Assembly: GCA_030272585.1 (NCBI GenBank)
Contig: BSYQ01000002.1
Coordinates: 8,246,001 to 8,310,000 of the forward strand
Reading direction: 5' to 3'
From: Bryopsis sp. KO-2023
Lineage: Eukaryota; Chlorophyta; Ulvophyceae; Bryopsidales; Bryopsidaceae
Length of the DNA stretch: 64,000 nt
Below are positions 11,237 to 21,540 of this stretch, piece by piece. Every line of letters starts with the position of its first letter. The first letter of the stretch is position 1. Under the pieces are notes generated by a model that was not told the DNA's origin, made no database searches, and saw only the letters and a program-made list of their open reading frames with translations. Made by a program: the position numbers and the translations under genes.

Positions 11237-11883
11237 CAATTAAAAAAAAAAAAGAAAGAAACAGATGACCACAACAGCCAGAAGGCCAACAATCAGACCT
11301 GTCACAAACACACTTTTTTGACACTCATTCTCCTCGTTTATGTTATCAATGAGGAAACGTGAGGGAAAGAAGAGACAGAAAGGCAATCAATCAATTACAG
11401 CAAAAAGAGGCCATCACCCCCCATAATGCCAGAGACAGAAAGGAATTTCTTATTGAGAAGGGGGTGGACGAGGTCGTGAATATCAGATCTTTGATATGTT
11501 TTGAGATCTGTATTGTTGAGTGCTTCATTGTGTGGCTGAGGGCTGATCGAAATCGAAAAAGATGGAAAGACTGATGAATCTGGGTGGTGGTGGAGTTGGG
11601 TGACTGGCTGACTGATTGAGTTGAAACCCAAGCAAGGGAATCAGAAAGATAGATTGATTGGCCGATAGATTGGCTGTGTCATTGATTGATTGGCCTGGGA
11701 CGTCGAATAATTCTGGCCTTTTTCTCGGAACATCAAGCCAAGCAACGAGATCCGCTTTACAGTCAAACAAAGTGCTGGGCCCCAGTCTGGCATTCACCCA
11801 GATCGCCCCCGCACAGCAGATCTAGAGCGACACGAGGGACTTGACTCAGCCCACAGGCTGTAGTGTTCGCGGCTTTGTGTTCC

Positions 11884-11889
11884 TATAAG
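11884..11889 (+). promoter_or_regulatory. TATA box of the secreted-protein gene, copy A
   Basis: TATAAG lies 49 bases before the ATG at 11,938, which places transcription start about 25-30 bases downstream with a short leader. It is identical in the second copy at 52,038-52,043. Confidence 0.6.
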
Positions 11890-11937
11890 TACCGCGCTTG
11901 AGGCCTGAATCCCGTGAACTGTCTAACACAATCCACT

Positions 11938-12475
11938 ATGGCTTCTTCTACCTTCGTGCTCTCGGCTCTGCTCGTCGCGACGCTCTTCTGCGTCGCATAC
12001 TCCTACACCGAGTGCGAGAACCAGACGGACTGCTACTGGGATCACGATGACGATCACCCGTATGTTGAAAAATGCCTCCGATCTTTGGAGGTGGCAAACA
12101 CTTTTCGCTGTTCTGTACCCTGTTCGCTCACGCATGAAGCCATAACAACCTCGCCGTGCTCGCTTTTGCAGGGATGTGTCGGGTGTCGGGAGTTACGGCG
12201 CCTGCTGCGAGGCGTGCAGAAGCAGCGAGACGGACCGTGGGCAGGGTAAGTCGATCTCAGTGCTTTTTCACGTGTTCCTGAGGCGCTCTCTTTTCTATTC
12301 ACGCCGATGGTTTTGTTCTGCAGTGTGCAACCGCTGGTCGTACGACCCCATGAGGCGCTTTTGCTGGTTGGCGGACATCAACAAGATCACGGACTGGAAG
12401 CACCAGGGCAAGTGGGGTTGGTGGTGCGGTAAGGTCCATAAGTTCGGCTTTGAGGAGGAGGAGCCATGGATGTAG
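11938..12475 (+). CDS. Small secreted cysteine-rich protein, PAN/apple-like, copy A (3 exons)
   Basis: Exons are 11,938-12,059, 12,172-12,245 and 12,324-12,475, with introns GTATGT..GCAG and GTAAGT..GCAG. They join in frame to 115 residues. Residues 1-22 are a clear signal peptide (a hydrophobic run ending CVAYS). The mature part has eight cysteines, including ECENQTDCYW, ACCEAC, VCNRWSYDP, FCWLAD and WWCGK. The order CCxxC..C.RWSY....CWL resembles PAN/apple domains, which bind proteins or sugars outside the cell; this is a pattern judgement, not a proven fold. The C-terminus is acidic (EEEEPWM). A near-identical gene lies inverted at 51.4-52.0 kb. Confidence 0.8.
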
Positions 12476-12867
12476 AAAGGACGATGGAGTTGGGAAAACG
12501 TGAGTTTACTCTGTGGTGGTTGTAGCTGAATCCTCCTTGTCGAGGCTGCCACTGCAGCCTCACGGTTTCTGATCGCTGAGCTTCAGGTCCAGTGTTGTGT
12601 TGTACCCACTGTATGGCTTGGATCGATTTGAGGAATCGCTGACCGTCTTTCTCGATTGCGGATGCAGGTAGATAACTTCAAAAAACCGAGGGGCTCGACC
12701 TTTGCGCCAAGCGTCAATCGATAGTTTCTATAAGCGCTCAGTTGGCGGGCCGACGATTTTGATCAGTCTCTTCTTTTTTTTTGTTTCGAACTGTTTTTTT
12801 TTTTTTCCCGATGAAGTGCAGATATGGAATCTGCTTCTTTAAACTGTGAGGGATGAACACTTTTTCA

Positions 12868-13110
12868 ATTAGAGTATTTTGTTCGCAGTGTCGGATTTTT
12901 CCAAAACACACCCACATCTCTTTGGTCAAGAAACTCACTCGATTCTATTTTTGGACCGTCTTGTCCACAGAAACCTGTCGTTCTATATGAATAGGTAACA
13001 CAGATTCCTGGGCACTCCAGCTTTCCTTGACCCCAGTCGTCCCCAGTTCCGTCCATATTCCCCAATCCACGATTTACCAACAGCGGTAGTTGTTGTGACA
13101 AAAAAACGCA
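12868..13110 (-). CDS. Conserved short reading frame of unknown function, copy A
   Basis: The frame ends CGQDGPKIESSEF..KNPTLRTKYSN and its last ~70 residues are kept almost unchanged, with the same stop, in the inverted duplicate (50,800-51,007). It contains four cysteines in the segment ECPGIC..GLCGQ (GFCGQ here). No upstream start is convincing, so it could be the last exon of a small gene or a chance frame preserved because the duplication is recent. Not recognised. Confidence 0.25.
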
Positions 13111-13321
13111 GGGGTAAAAACTTTCTTCTTTTTCTAAGATTGTGACTGGGGTCAAAGAAAGCGCCGCTCCGAAGCCCGTTCCTTGGGCACCAATGCGAAA
13201 CCAAAACAGCAAGCATTATGAAAACGAGACGAGAAAAAGACTTTCACCAAAGTCCAAAAGAATCGCCACTAAGTGCTGGCTTTTAATCCAAAAGAAGGAA
13301 GTTTTTTTTTCAACTGGAAAA

Positions 13322-13410
13322 TGTGACGTGCCGTCGACGGGAGGGATTTGAACCCCTACCACATCGGGATTCCTGACTTTGACGATCCGCGGATCGCCCA
13401 GTGGAACTCA
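13322..13410 (-). other. tRNA-like 3' half at the edge of block A
   Basis: On the minus strand GGGGTTCAAATCCCTCC is a tRNA T-arm with a good box B. No matching acceptor or D-arm can be built, so it is a relic, not a functional tRNA gene. Similarity to the second copy of block A stops exactly here (compare 50,525). Confidence 0.4.
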
Positions 13411-14345
13411 TTTTTCGACGAAATCACTTTCGCTTGTGTCTGTGTGTTGGGGGAATTATGGAATAATTTTATTGTTTCGACAGAGGGCCAAGGAATTGTC
13501 TTGATATATATTTTGATTTGATCCATTCCCCTGGGGTGGTGTTTACTCCATTGGCTCCGTTGCACACTGATGTCACACTCATTTGTTTTTCTCACTCTAT
13601 CCTGCCAACGAACTGTTTTCTCTCCCACTTTCTAAAAATCCGCTTTCTTTTTGTACCACCTGTCAATTTTCCAACTTCCCACAAAATTCTTCCAGCCACT
13701 TTTGATACTTTCTCTTTCTCTTTCTCTCTCTCTCCATGGAGTGAATTTTCTATATTTCTTCTTCGCATTTATGTATTATATGCTTAACCAAAACAATCCC
13801 CCCTGGTGTCTCACTTTTTTTGCTTTCTGTGACTGACCCATTTGTCTCTCACTTTTTTCCCTCCCCCAAACTTTGCAGTTGATTGAAAATATAATAAATC
13901 AGTCAGAATCTCAGAGGGGAGGGAGAGAAACAAAAGACTGCTATCCTTTCATCTAAAAACTATATATCGTCCACCAGATCGTGCTCCAGGGGATTGTTGA
14001 ACCGAAGGTTGTGAGCCAAAGCTTCTGTCGGTTCTGCCCTGGATATTTTTCAGTGATCACTTTATTTTGTCTTCTGAAGATGATACTTCTAAAGGCATGG
14101 TTGGCTTTAAGAAAAGTCGTAGAACCTCCGGCACACGCATCTTTCTGATGGTGTCATACTATAATTGAACCACTTCACCTCCAGAACATGGGGGGTCAGC
14201 CATGGCCTCCACCAGCATTATCACCACATATGATATTGCTTTCTTAACCCTGTTTCAAGGTCACGTCCTACACGGTTACGGCACGTCGGATGGTCGCCCT
14301 AAGGGCACCTCCAAAGCAGCCAGTTTTGGCACTACAAATTTCACA
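13411..14345 (-). repeat. Old, rearranged relic of the F-box upstream unit
   Basis: Pieces such as TGACCCATTTGTCTCTCACT near 13,835 and CCAGAACATG..CATGGCCTCCACCA near 14,180-14,215 match, in inverse orientation, parts of the upstream units at 8.6 kb and 23.3 kb. No F-box gene remains with it. No open frame is supportable. Confidence 0.5.
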
Positions 14346-14911
14346 ATACATCATAATTTATTCAGTCAACCCATAAACATAAAAATGGGCACACTAAGGA
14401 GATTGGAATTGATTCTGGGTGGAAACATGCAGGTGATTTGAGCACAAGATCAGTTGGGGTAGAGTCGACACCAGAAACTCACATTCTCCTCCACAATGTG
14501 ATTTATGTTTGTTTCGACACCAGAAACGCATACCAGGCTGCGAAATTGGGAGAAATGAGGCTTGTTCAGGTGGACAAGAGTTGGAGGTTGGAGGTTGGAG
14601 ATTGGAGATTGAAATGTTTCAGTCCGACACAAGTCTACCATTTGTAGGTGGGAAGGATCAGCGCCAGAGCCTGGTCTCAACGTCGTTTCTTTTTCATCGA
14701 TGCGAATCTTGTTGATTGGTTTCGCCGCTTTTGGTCGGACCTCGTCGTCATTTAGGTCATTAACTTGCAAATCGATAATAATGGAGTGCCAGCCCTGCCG
14801 GTTAAATCCCGCGCTGGGGCTCGAGAGGATCGCCAATTCGCCTAGACGCTCTCGACCGAGGACTCCTTGTACATTCGCGCGAGGGGAGAGCATTTTGAGT
14901 CGTCGACAACG
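14346..14911 (+). other. Upstream region of the cyclin gene
   Basis: No coding signal. A small GGAGGTTGGAGATT-type repeat lies at 14,580-14,612. The last 150 bases before the cyclin ATG are GC-richer and presumably carry the promoter; I could not identify a specific element. Confidence 0.35.
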
Positions 14912-17900
14912 ATGAGCGAAGACCCCAAACCTATCGGGTTGGACGTGGCGGTCCCGAAGTTGCAAGAAAACCAACAGCGACCTGAAGGGTACGCGAGCGA
15001 GAAATCCAAACCTGTTTCTGTCGTTCTTGATTCGTTTGTCGCTCCTCGGTGGCCCCCCAGGGAGCGAGCGGGGGTTTTTGCTCGGAGTTTGGGCATATAG
15101 AGGCTCGCCCGAAATGTTGCCAGCTATTCCGTTTTCATTGGTTCTCTTTATCCTCCCAGACCTCGTGGCGAGAAGGCAATTGGTAGCGGGGAAGGCTCTC
15201 AGAAAGGGGTGAGTTTGTCGCCAGTCAAGTCCCGTTCGACTGCGTCGATTACCGCAACGTCGTCCTCATCCTTGCTTTCCCAAAACAAGCAGCCTTTTCG
15301 AAAATAGTTTCCCCCTGCGGCTGAACAGCGTTGATCCTTCCCTCTTCAGGCTCTAGGCTCTTGCTAATTTTCCGAAATGCTAGGGTATTCCGGTGTGTTC
15401 CTGAACGCAGAGCGTGTTTTTGGATCGACAGAAGCGTAAGAGGCCCTCGGGCATAAGCCCAGCGAAGAACCAAGCCAATGTCGGCAGTGTCGGCAGTGTT
15501 GGCAGGGAGAATGCGGCCTTGCTGAGAATATACTCCCTCTTCAGCCCCACCATTCGAAAAAATCCCGCCACGGAGGTGGTCGCGGCTACGAAACTCGAAT
15601 CTCAGAATGCGAAACCAGCCGCCCGAGAACCCTCCTCCACCGAAAATCCCGTTGAGTCGGAGCTAGCCAGAGGGCTTCTTCCTCTAACCAACGCTGAGAT
15701 AGGTCACAGTCGAAAGCAAAGGCCCGGAGACAAGCTGGAGCCGATCGAAGAGGAGGAGACTTTGGAAATGAAAGATAATTGCCCGGACGCGCCTGACATA
15801 GATTCCATGCACAAGGACAACCAGTTGTTGTGCTCCTTCTACGCGAAACACATATTCGATAACTATCAGCGGCGCGAGCGTATGTTCGTTGTGCCTGCAG
15901 ATTACCTCGAGCATCAGGTGGGTGACGTCTTTGTTCCTTTTCCTCGTCTACTGGTCACCTCAGCTGAAGTGTGAAGTGTGAAGTGTGACGCAGTACTGGT
16001 GTTTTTTTTTTTGAGGGGGGGGGGGGGTGCTCCATGGCTGTTTCTAGCTACCATGTGAATGAACTCTTTCCTCTAATTTACTGTCTTTTGCCATCTGGGC
16101 AGTCTCTTTCTTGCTCCCCTTCAATGAATTGTACTGATGATGATGGTCGTCACTGGTCATTGTATTCGTTGGCTACGGGATGAGTCAACTGCGGTTCCAA
16201 ACATCACAGCCAGTCTCTTTCTCAATTAGTGATGGTGATTGTTGATCAGGAAATTATTGTTCATTGGTGAATACTATTTTGCCTTGCATCTGTGTAACTG
16301 CTTAGAAAGAGCGTTGAGTTCAGGTCACAGGTTTTTCTTTCATGTTTTCACAGTGTCTGTCATGTGGGTACTATTTTAGAAATGGGTTTGCTGTAGGATG
16401 AGGAAGTCGCTCGCGGCAGGATCGATATTGTAGATTGGATGGTCAAGACCCACAGCCACATGAGGGTGAGCAAATTAAGTGCCAAATCTGTTTTCTTTCC
16501 GATTTTGTGCGATAGATTTTTGGCTCGTGTTTCCTGTGCTGATTGTTGGAGGGCCGTTTCGGGATGGGTTTCGTTTTCTTAAGTTTTCACAGTGTGTGTG
16601 CTTTGGGGCTGCTGAAGTCGAAACGAATTGTTTGGATCGACCGGCTGCCTGCCCGCTGAATTGTAGGGAGGGAAGGAAATGATATCTTATGATGTTGTGT
16701 TGTGGTGTCTGGAATTAACCAGTTGAAGATGGAAACGCTGTTCCTGTCGATTAGTTTTTTGGATCGTTACCTGGCGGTGAAGAAAATAGCTATAACTGAA
16801 TTCCAAGTGGTAAGGCCTCTCCACTCCAATTATAACAAGTAACAGTGTTAATTGTGCATGAATTGGGTTGCTCCTCAGTTCTGTGTGGGGCGGATTCACT
16901 TCTTTTGTTCGTTGCCCCCCCCCCCTTCATCCTGGGAAAAAAAGGAAAAATTACATCTTATTTTCCCCCATAAAACATTTGCATGCTGTTATACAAGCAT
17001 CGTCTTCTTTTTTCTTTTTTCAGCTCGCCGCAACGTGCCTATTCATGGCTGGTAAATATGAGGAAATGAGTGCTCCACGCACGAAAGACATCATCGATCG
17101 CATGAACATCAGCACCAGCAAGAAAAGCATCAAAACTCGAGACGCAATGCTGGAGCAAGAAAGGACACTGTTCACAGCATTGAAGGGCTTTTCGGGTCTG
17201 CCCACCGTGTATATTTTCGTTCTGCGATACGTCCAGTAAGTGGTCAAAACCATAATTGCTCTTTGCACTGGTGACAGCATCACAATGTCAAGATTTCCCG
17301 ACAAAGTCTTTCGATGTATAAACCAATGATATGACCTGCATGACAGTCTGATTTAGTTCTGTTTTTACCGCTATTCTTGTTGCACAGGATGTGAATATTA
17401 TAGCCACATTTTTGTTTCTTGACTGGGCTCAGTCGATGCTTTTCCAATATTTCCCGGCCGAAGAACCCAATTTCTGTTTGCTAAATGCAGGGTGGGTGGC
17501 TACTTGGATGCGCATGAAGTGACATCGTACTGTATGTATCTGACCGAACTCGTGCTGTATTGCCGGCAACTGCAATCGGTTCGCCCATCGAAACTGGCGG
17601 CGGCCATCGTGCTTGCTGCCAGGATCGAAATGTGCGAACCTGACCTCTATCCGGATGTCCTATGGGGTCACTCCAAGCATTCGTTCAAAGCGGTCCTTCC
17701 CATTGCGCAGGAATTGAACAAACTCGCCAAGAACCCGACCTGTGTAACTCAAGGTGCGTGAGAAATCGTAGTTTCTGTTCTTATGGTTTGTTTTTTTGAG
17801 GAGGGGGGGGGGGGAGGAGTAAATGAAAGATACGTAATGTATTATATGTATTTTGTATGTTTGTTGAATAAATTGTGTGGGATCTCGTTTGAACAACAAA

Positions 17901-18215
17901 AGGTTGTGGATAGGACTGGGAAGTTGATCAAAATCCTGACGTTGTTGATTGGCTTGTTTGAATTGAATTGAATTGGTGAATTCAAGTACTTAAAAACGTT
18001 CCCTTTTTCCATTCTGTTTTTTTCCAGGCGGCCTCGTCAAGTTCTATTCTGCGAGAAAATATGCTTCCAGCAAAAAGTACAAAGTGTCTGTGCACGGTCT
18101 GACCAAGATTCAGAAAAAGAGAAATCTGGACCCAGCAGCTGCTGAGCCGGAGAACGATGTCCAGTCCCGGAAAATTGCGAGAACAGCAGGTGGAGCCAAA
18201 CTTCGAACAGGATGA
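14912..18215 (+). CDS. Mitotic (A/B-type) cyclin, 8 exons
   Basis: Exons: 14,912-15,048; 15,160-15,208; 15,411-15,917; 16,397-16,465; 16,723-16,809; 17,024-17,235; 17,491-17,753; 18,028-18,215. All junctions are GT-AG and the frame runs through 503 residues. The N-terminal ~220 residues are low in structure and hold a destruction-box-like RGLLPLTN at about 149, the type of signal the APC/C reads. The first cyclin fold begins with YLEHQ, continues IVDWMVKTH (family: LVDWLVEVH), FLDRYLAVK and FMAGKYEEM. The second fold spans exons 7-8 (YLTELVLY, KLAAAIVLAAR, KFYSARKYASSKK). The C-terminus is basic. Mitotic cyclins bind and activate CDK1. The first two exons rest on splice logic and frame only; exons 3-8 are firm. 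Confidence 0.9.
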
Positions 18216-18570
18216 CTGGATGCACAAGGGGGGAAAAAAAGCAAAGGATTTTTTGTGGGCAAGCTTCGTGAAGTTTGGAACGCTTCAAAATGGGGGCAAG
18301 GAAAAAAAAGAGAAAATTGGAAAGAACCTTTTCAGAACATGCGAGCAGAAACTTCAAATCAAAGAAACATTAATATGTCAAAAGTGTTATGTAAAGATAT
18401 TTGAGAGGGCAATTCGGGCGGGTGGGGTTTGATGAGAAAGGGGTGGGGGAATTGCTGAAAGGAAAAAAAAAAGAGGAAATCCCTTCCCCGATAGGTTAGG
18501 GGTGATGCCAAAAAAGAAAAAAAAATAATAATTCTCGAAAAAAACCTCCACCATGCTGCTAAAAAACACT

Positions 18571-18576
18571 AATAAA
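18571..18576 (+). terminator. Likely polyadenylation signal of the cyclin gene
   Basis: AATAAA lies about 355 bases after the cyclin stop, within an A-rich stretch. The distance is long, so the assignment is tentative. Confidence 0.35.
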
Positions 18577-19260
18577 ATATTGTACGTTCTGGTGAAAGGA
18601 TAGATAATTTTCAGAGAGTAGGGCATTGCTGTTTCTGTCCCACCCTTTTGAGCTTTCGAAAAAATTGAAAATTAAAGTTGTAGAACCGAGCAAATTGAGC
18701 GGTCTCTGTGATCATCCGACGGCGCTTTATCCCGCACTTTTGGAAATGAACCCAAAAAGTGAAAATGACGAATCAAACGTGGCAGATGCGCGTCTCGGAT
18801 CTCGATCTCAATCGCGTGCCCAATCCCCCTCAAAGCGCTGAGGCAGCAGGCGAGGGATGTGTCCAAACGTTCCGAAACGAGCCAGCCGCCGATCCACTGT
18901 GGTCGAAAAGCAAAGTCGCAGGAAATCGAGAATTCTGCGCAGAGGTTGTTCCTTTCGAGAGTTATCTCGTGTGTGAAGGAGGTGCTTTTGCACAGGAGCG
19001 TTAGGGTGAGGGCAACCGAAAACGGGAAAGCCCTTTCGAGAGAATGCCAGTAGTGGTACTTTTTTCTTTCCTCCCTCGCTTGTGCTGAAAAGTTTCGCAT
19101 CGGTTCTATACCGATCAGTTGGCCTCCCTTTGTTGTGGTTCTGGGCAGGGGTGCGTCGGCGACACGGACTCTTTCGAAATGAAAAAAGTGACATTCTTTT
19201 ACGGGAAATGTCTCTCTTCCGTTCAAATGTATGAGGTTTGTTTTGCTTCGCGATTCAGGG
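18577..19260 (+). other. Upstream region of F-box gene 2
   Basis: This sequence is not shared with the other F-box upstream units, which fits the divergent nature of gene 2. No coding signal was found; the open frames here overlap one another and lack domain features. Confidence 0.4.
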
Positions 19261-20328
19261 ATGAGCGACCTGGTGAGCGCCAACTGGGATCTGCCGGATG
19301 GGGTTCTGAGTCATATTTTTGACCTTCTTCCGATCAAGCGATTGGCATGTTGCTGTTCAGTGGCAAAAGTCTGGAGAGATTTGATCTGCGAGAAACATGA
19401 CCTCAAATTGGAGAAATCATGGAGAAGGGATGAAATCACACCAAAGCGTTCAAGCTTCAACTTTCCAGATGAATGGACAACTTACGGATCAGCTAAACAC
19501 GGTGATATGATTGCAGTTCCGACGAAACACCTCTCTGTCGGGGGTGTTTTCGGGATATCCGTCATGGATCTTAGAAATGATGACGTCTTTGTGAGACCTG
19601 ACGTTTGTTGGAATGGTGTTTTGCGTTTCGTGGATGAAATGCTGCTTTCTGGTGACGAAGAGTCAGGCGTGGTTCGAGTATGGGACGTTCCAAAATTGAC
19701 GGAAAAAGCATTGCTCAAGATTCCCCAGGAAGCTGTTGATGTGGCTGATGTTGGTGAACATGTTGCCGTTTGTGGTTCTCATGGGTACCTTGGCTTGTGG
19801 AAGAAAGAGGATTGGAGTGAATCTCAAGTCCTTCAGATTGGGGACAAACAAATCTTAAGTTTCACTTTCTTCGAGGGTTTGTTCTATTTCGGGCTTCGTG
19901 GAGGTGAAATATCCGTTTGGAGCTTGGAAAATGGTTCTTGTGTAACGAGCTATAACACGAGGCTACAGGGGTCTGGCGCTTGGGTAGAAGATCTTGTGGT
20001 CACTGAAAGAGTCGGAGCTTTTAGCTCAATCGATGGTGAATTTAAGATATTGCGACAAGAAGGTGAAGAATGTTTGCATGAGTTTTATTATTTTGAGCGT
20101 GCTGAGTTTGATTCTCGTTTGCCACTTTTTGGGATCAGCCGCAACAAATTTGCACACGAAGTGTCTGAAGGGATGGTGGAGGTGTGGGATATTGATGAAG
20201 ATCGTTGCCCCCGCACCATCCACTATCAGGGTGGTTATGTGGTAGGAGTGCACTTGACAGTCGACAAGCTTATATTAGTCACGGAAATGGGGGAAGTTCT
20301 TCAATTCGATTTCGGAGTACTTCGATAA
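19261..20328 (+). CDS. F-box/WD40-like protein 2, divergent member
   Basis: 355 residues, no intron. The start MSDLVSANWDLPDG aligns with the start shared by the whole local family. The F-box is at residues 9-46 (LSHIFDLLPIKRLACCCSVAKVW). The rest has WD-like blades with clear VWD, VWSLENG and VWDIDED strand ends, but the GH dipeptides between blades are mostly lost, so the propeller is diverged. It ends with LQFDFG where siblings have WEWDFS. It is probably an SCF substrate receptor with a different target surface. It lies outside the repeated duplicons and has its own flanks, so it is likely an older family member. Confidence 0.8.
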   Translation: MSDLVSANWDLPDGVLSHIFDLLPIKRLACCCSVAKVWRDLICEKHDLKLEKSWRRDEITPKRSSFNFPDEWTTYGSAKHGDMIAVPTKHLSVGGVFGISVMDLRNDDVFVRPDVCWNGVLRFVDEMLLSGDEESGVVRVWDVPKLTEKALLKIPQEAVDVADVGEHVAVCGSHGYLGLWKKEDWSESQVLQIGDKQILSFTFFEGLFYFGLRGGEISVWSLENGSCVTSYNTRLQGSGAWVEDLVVTERVGAFSSIDGEFKILRQEGEECLHEFYYFERAEFDSRLPLFGISRNKFAHEVSEGMVEVWDIDEDRCPRTIHYQGGYVVGVHLTVDKLILVTEMGEVLQFDFGVLR

Positions 20329-21540
20329 ATGAAGACATGTCCGAACTTGAACAACAATTTTGTGTCTTTCGGCTTCGAAATTTTTTCTTGTGGTGTTTTT
20401 GTTCTGTGGATGTAAATGTTACAATTTTGGAATCTATGGTCTCCCAAACAAAAAGTGTTAAAAGAGGGTTTCTGTTTTCATCCTATCAAAAAAGGAGAAG
20501 TGTAGGAAAAGAGAAAAGTGAAAATCATTGGAAAGGTTTATAGAAATAAGACGTTTCAGGAGAGCTTCAGAAGATAGAAACAAAGTGAATCATTGATCAA
20601 ACAGAACTATCCCAAAAAGTGAGGGGCAAAAAAACCCCTCCATCTGGATTCTTCTGCTCTGATAAGAAAATGTTTTGTGAAATGAATAAAATTAAAGTAA
20701 GACTTTCTCGGGAATCATATAAATGCTTGCAAAACATAATAACCATTGTTTCTTATCTATTTGCATTTTCCCTCAACCTGTGGGCAGCTAAGGCACTGGT
20801 GGAGATTGGTTGATAATGTAGCACTAGATTATTGTATGGAATTAGGTAAACTAAAATCAATTGTGTGCAAAACGTATTGCAACAAGATGGCCCAAGCTGC
20901 CAGGGGGTTCTGGTAGATTCTTATATATATCTATCTAAATGGATGCGAAAAAAAAAGGAAAGACAACTGTGTATTTCTTGTTATTTCTTTGAGGGCCAGA
21001 AAAAATCAGCCTTCAATTTCTGTCTTGGTTCTGCTGCCACCAAAAAAAAGCACTGTCTTCCCTCTTGTACTGATCTCCCAAAATATGTATTGTAAGCCAA
21101 TATGCTGAATCATACAAATATCAGCCAGGGTTATTCGATTTCATACCCTAGAACCTTGATCCTGGGTAGATTTTCAATATGCCCAACTCCACCGGATCTA
21201 AAGTCTGAAACCATCGAAAACGCAAAAAAATCAAATAAAATGCAAAAACACTAATGATATCGGAGGAGAAAAAACCCTTTCCTAACCAGGGCAGACTATG
21301 CCAGCATCTTTCCGATCCATGGCTCTTCATTTGAGGCCTCATCTACTCTTTTTAAAGAATAAAACATTCATTCTTAAAAAGATCTGCCCCTAGGGACCTG
21401 AAACATGCCTACTTCAGGTCATTTTATCAAACTATTATTAATAAGACTCAGTGGAGGATTGCGCTCCCCCAAAAAAAATAACAATAAAAAACCTACACAC
21501 AAAAGACAATGAAAAATACAGATTCTCTGTTTGGTATCCT
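20329..21540. other. AT-rich intergenic stretch
   Basis: No gene, repeat family or conserved motif was recognised between the stop of F-box gene 2 and the start of block B. Confidence 0.5.

Larger units (their letters stand above)
9300..13345 (+). repeat. Block A, inverted duplicate of 50,525-57,720
   Basis: Nearly every landmark recurs in inverse order at 50.5-57.7 kb: the repeat at 9.4-9.8 kb, the hairpin at 10.25 kb, the AAAC microsatellite, the CTATCGGCC region at 11.65 kb, the small secreted-protein gene, and the reading frame at 12.9 kb. The distal copy is 3.1 kb longer only because a retroelement inserted there. Outside the secreted-protein gene, about 9,900-11,880 holds no frame I can support. 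Confidence 0.85.

Noticed and set aside
10930-11324. Frames with repeated FVCLFVCL
   Set aside because: Translation of the AAAC microsatellite on the opposite strand.
14450-14974. 174-residue minus-strand frame upstream of the cyclin
   Set aside because: No domain or conserved counterpart. It includes the translated GGAGGTTGGAG repeat and overlaps the cyclin start region.
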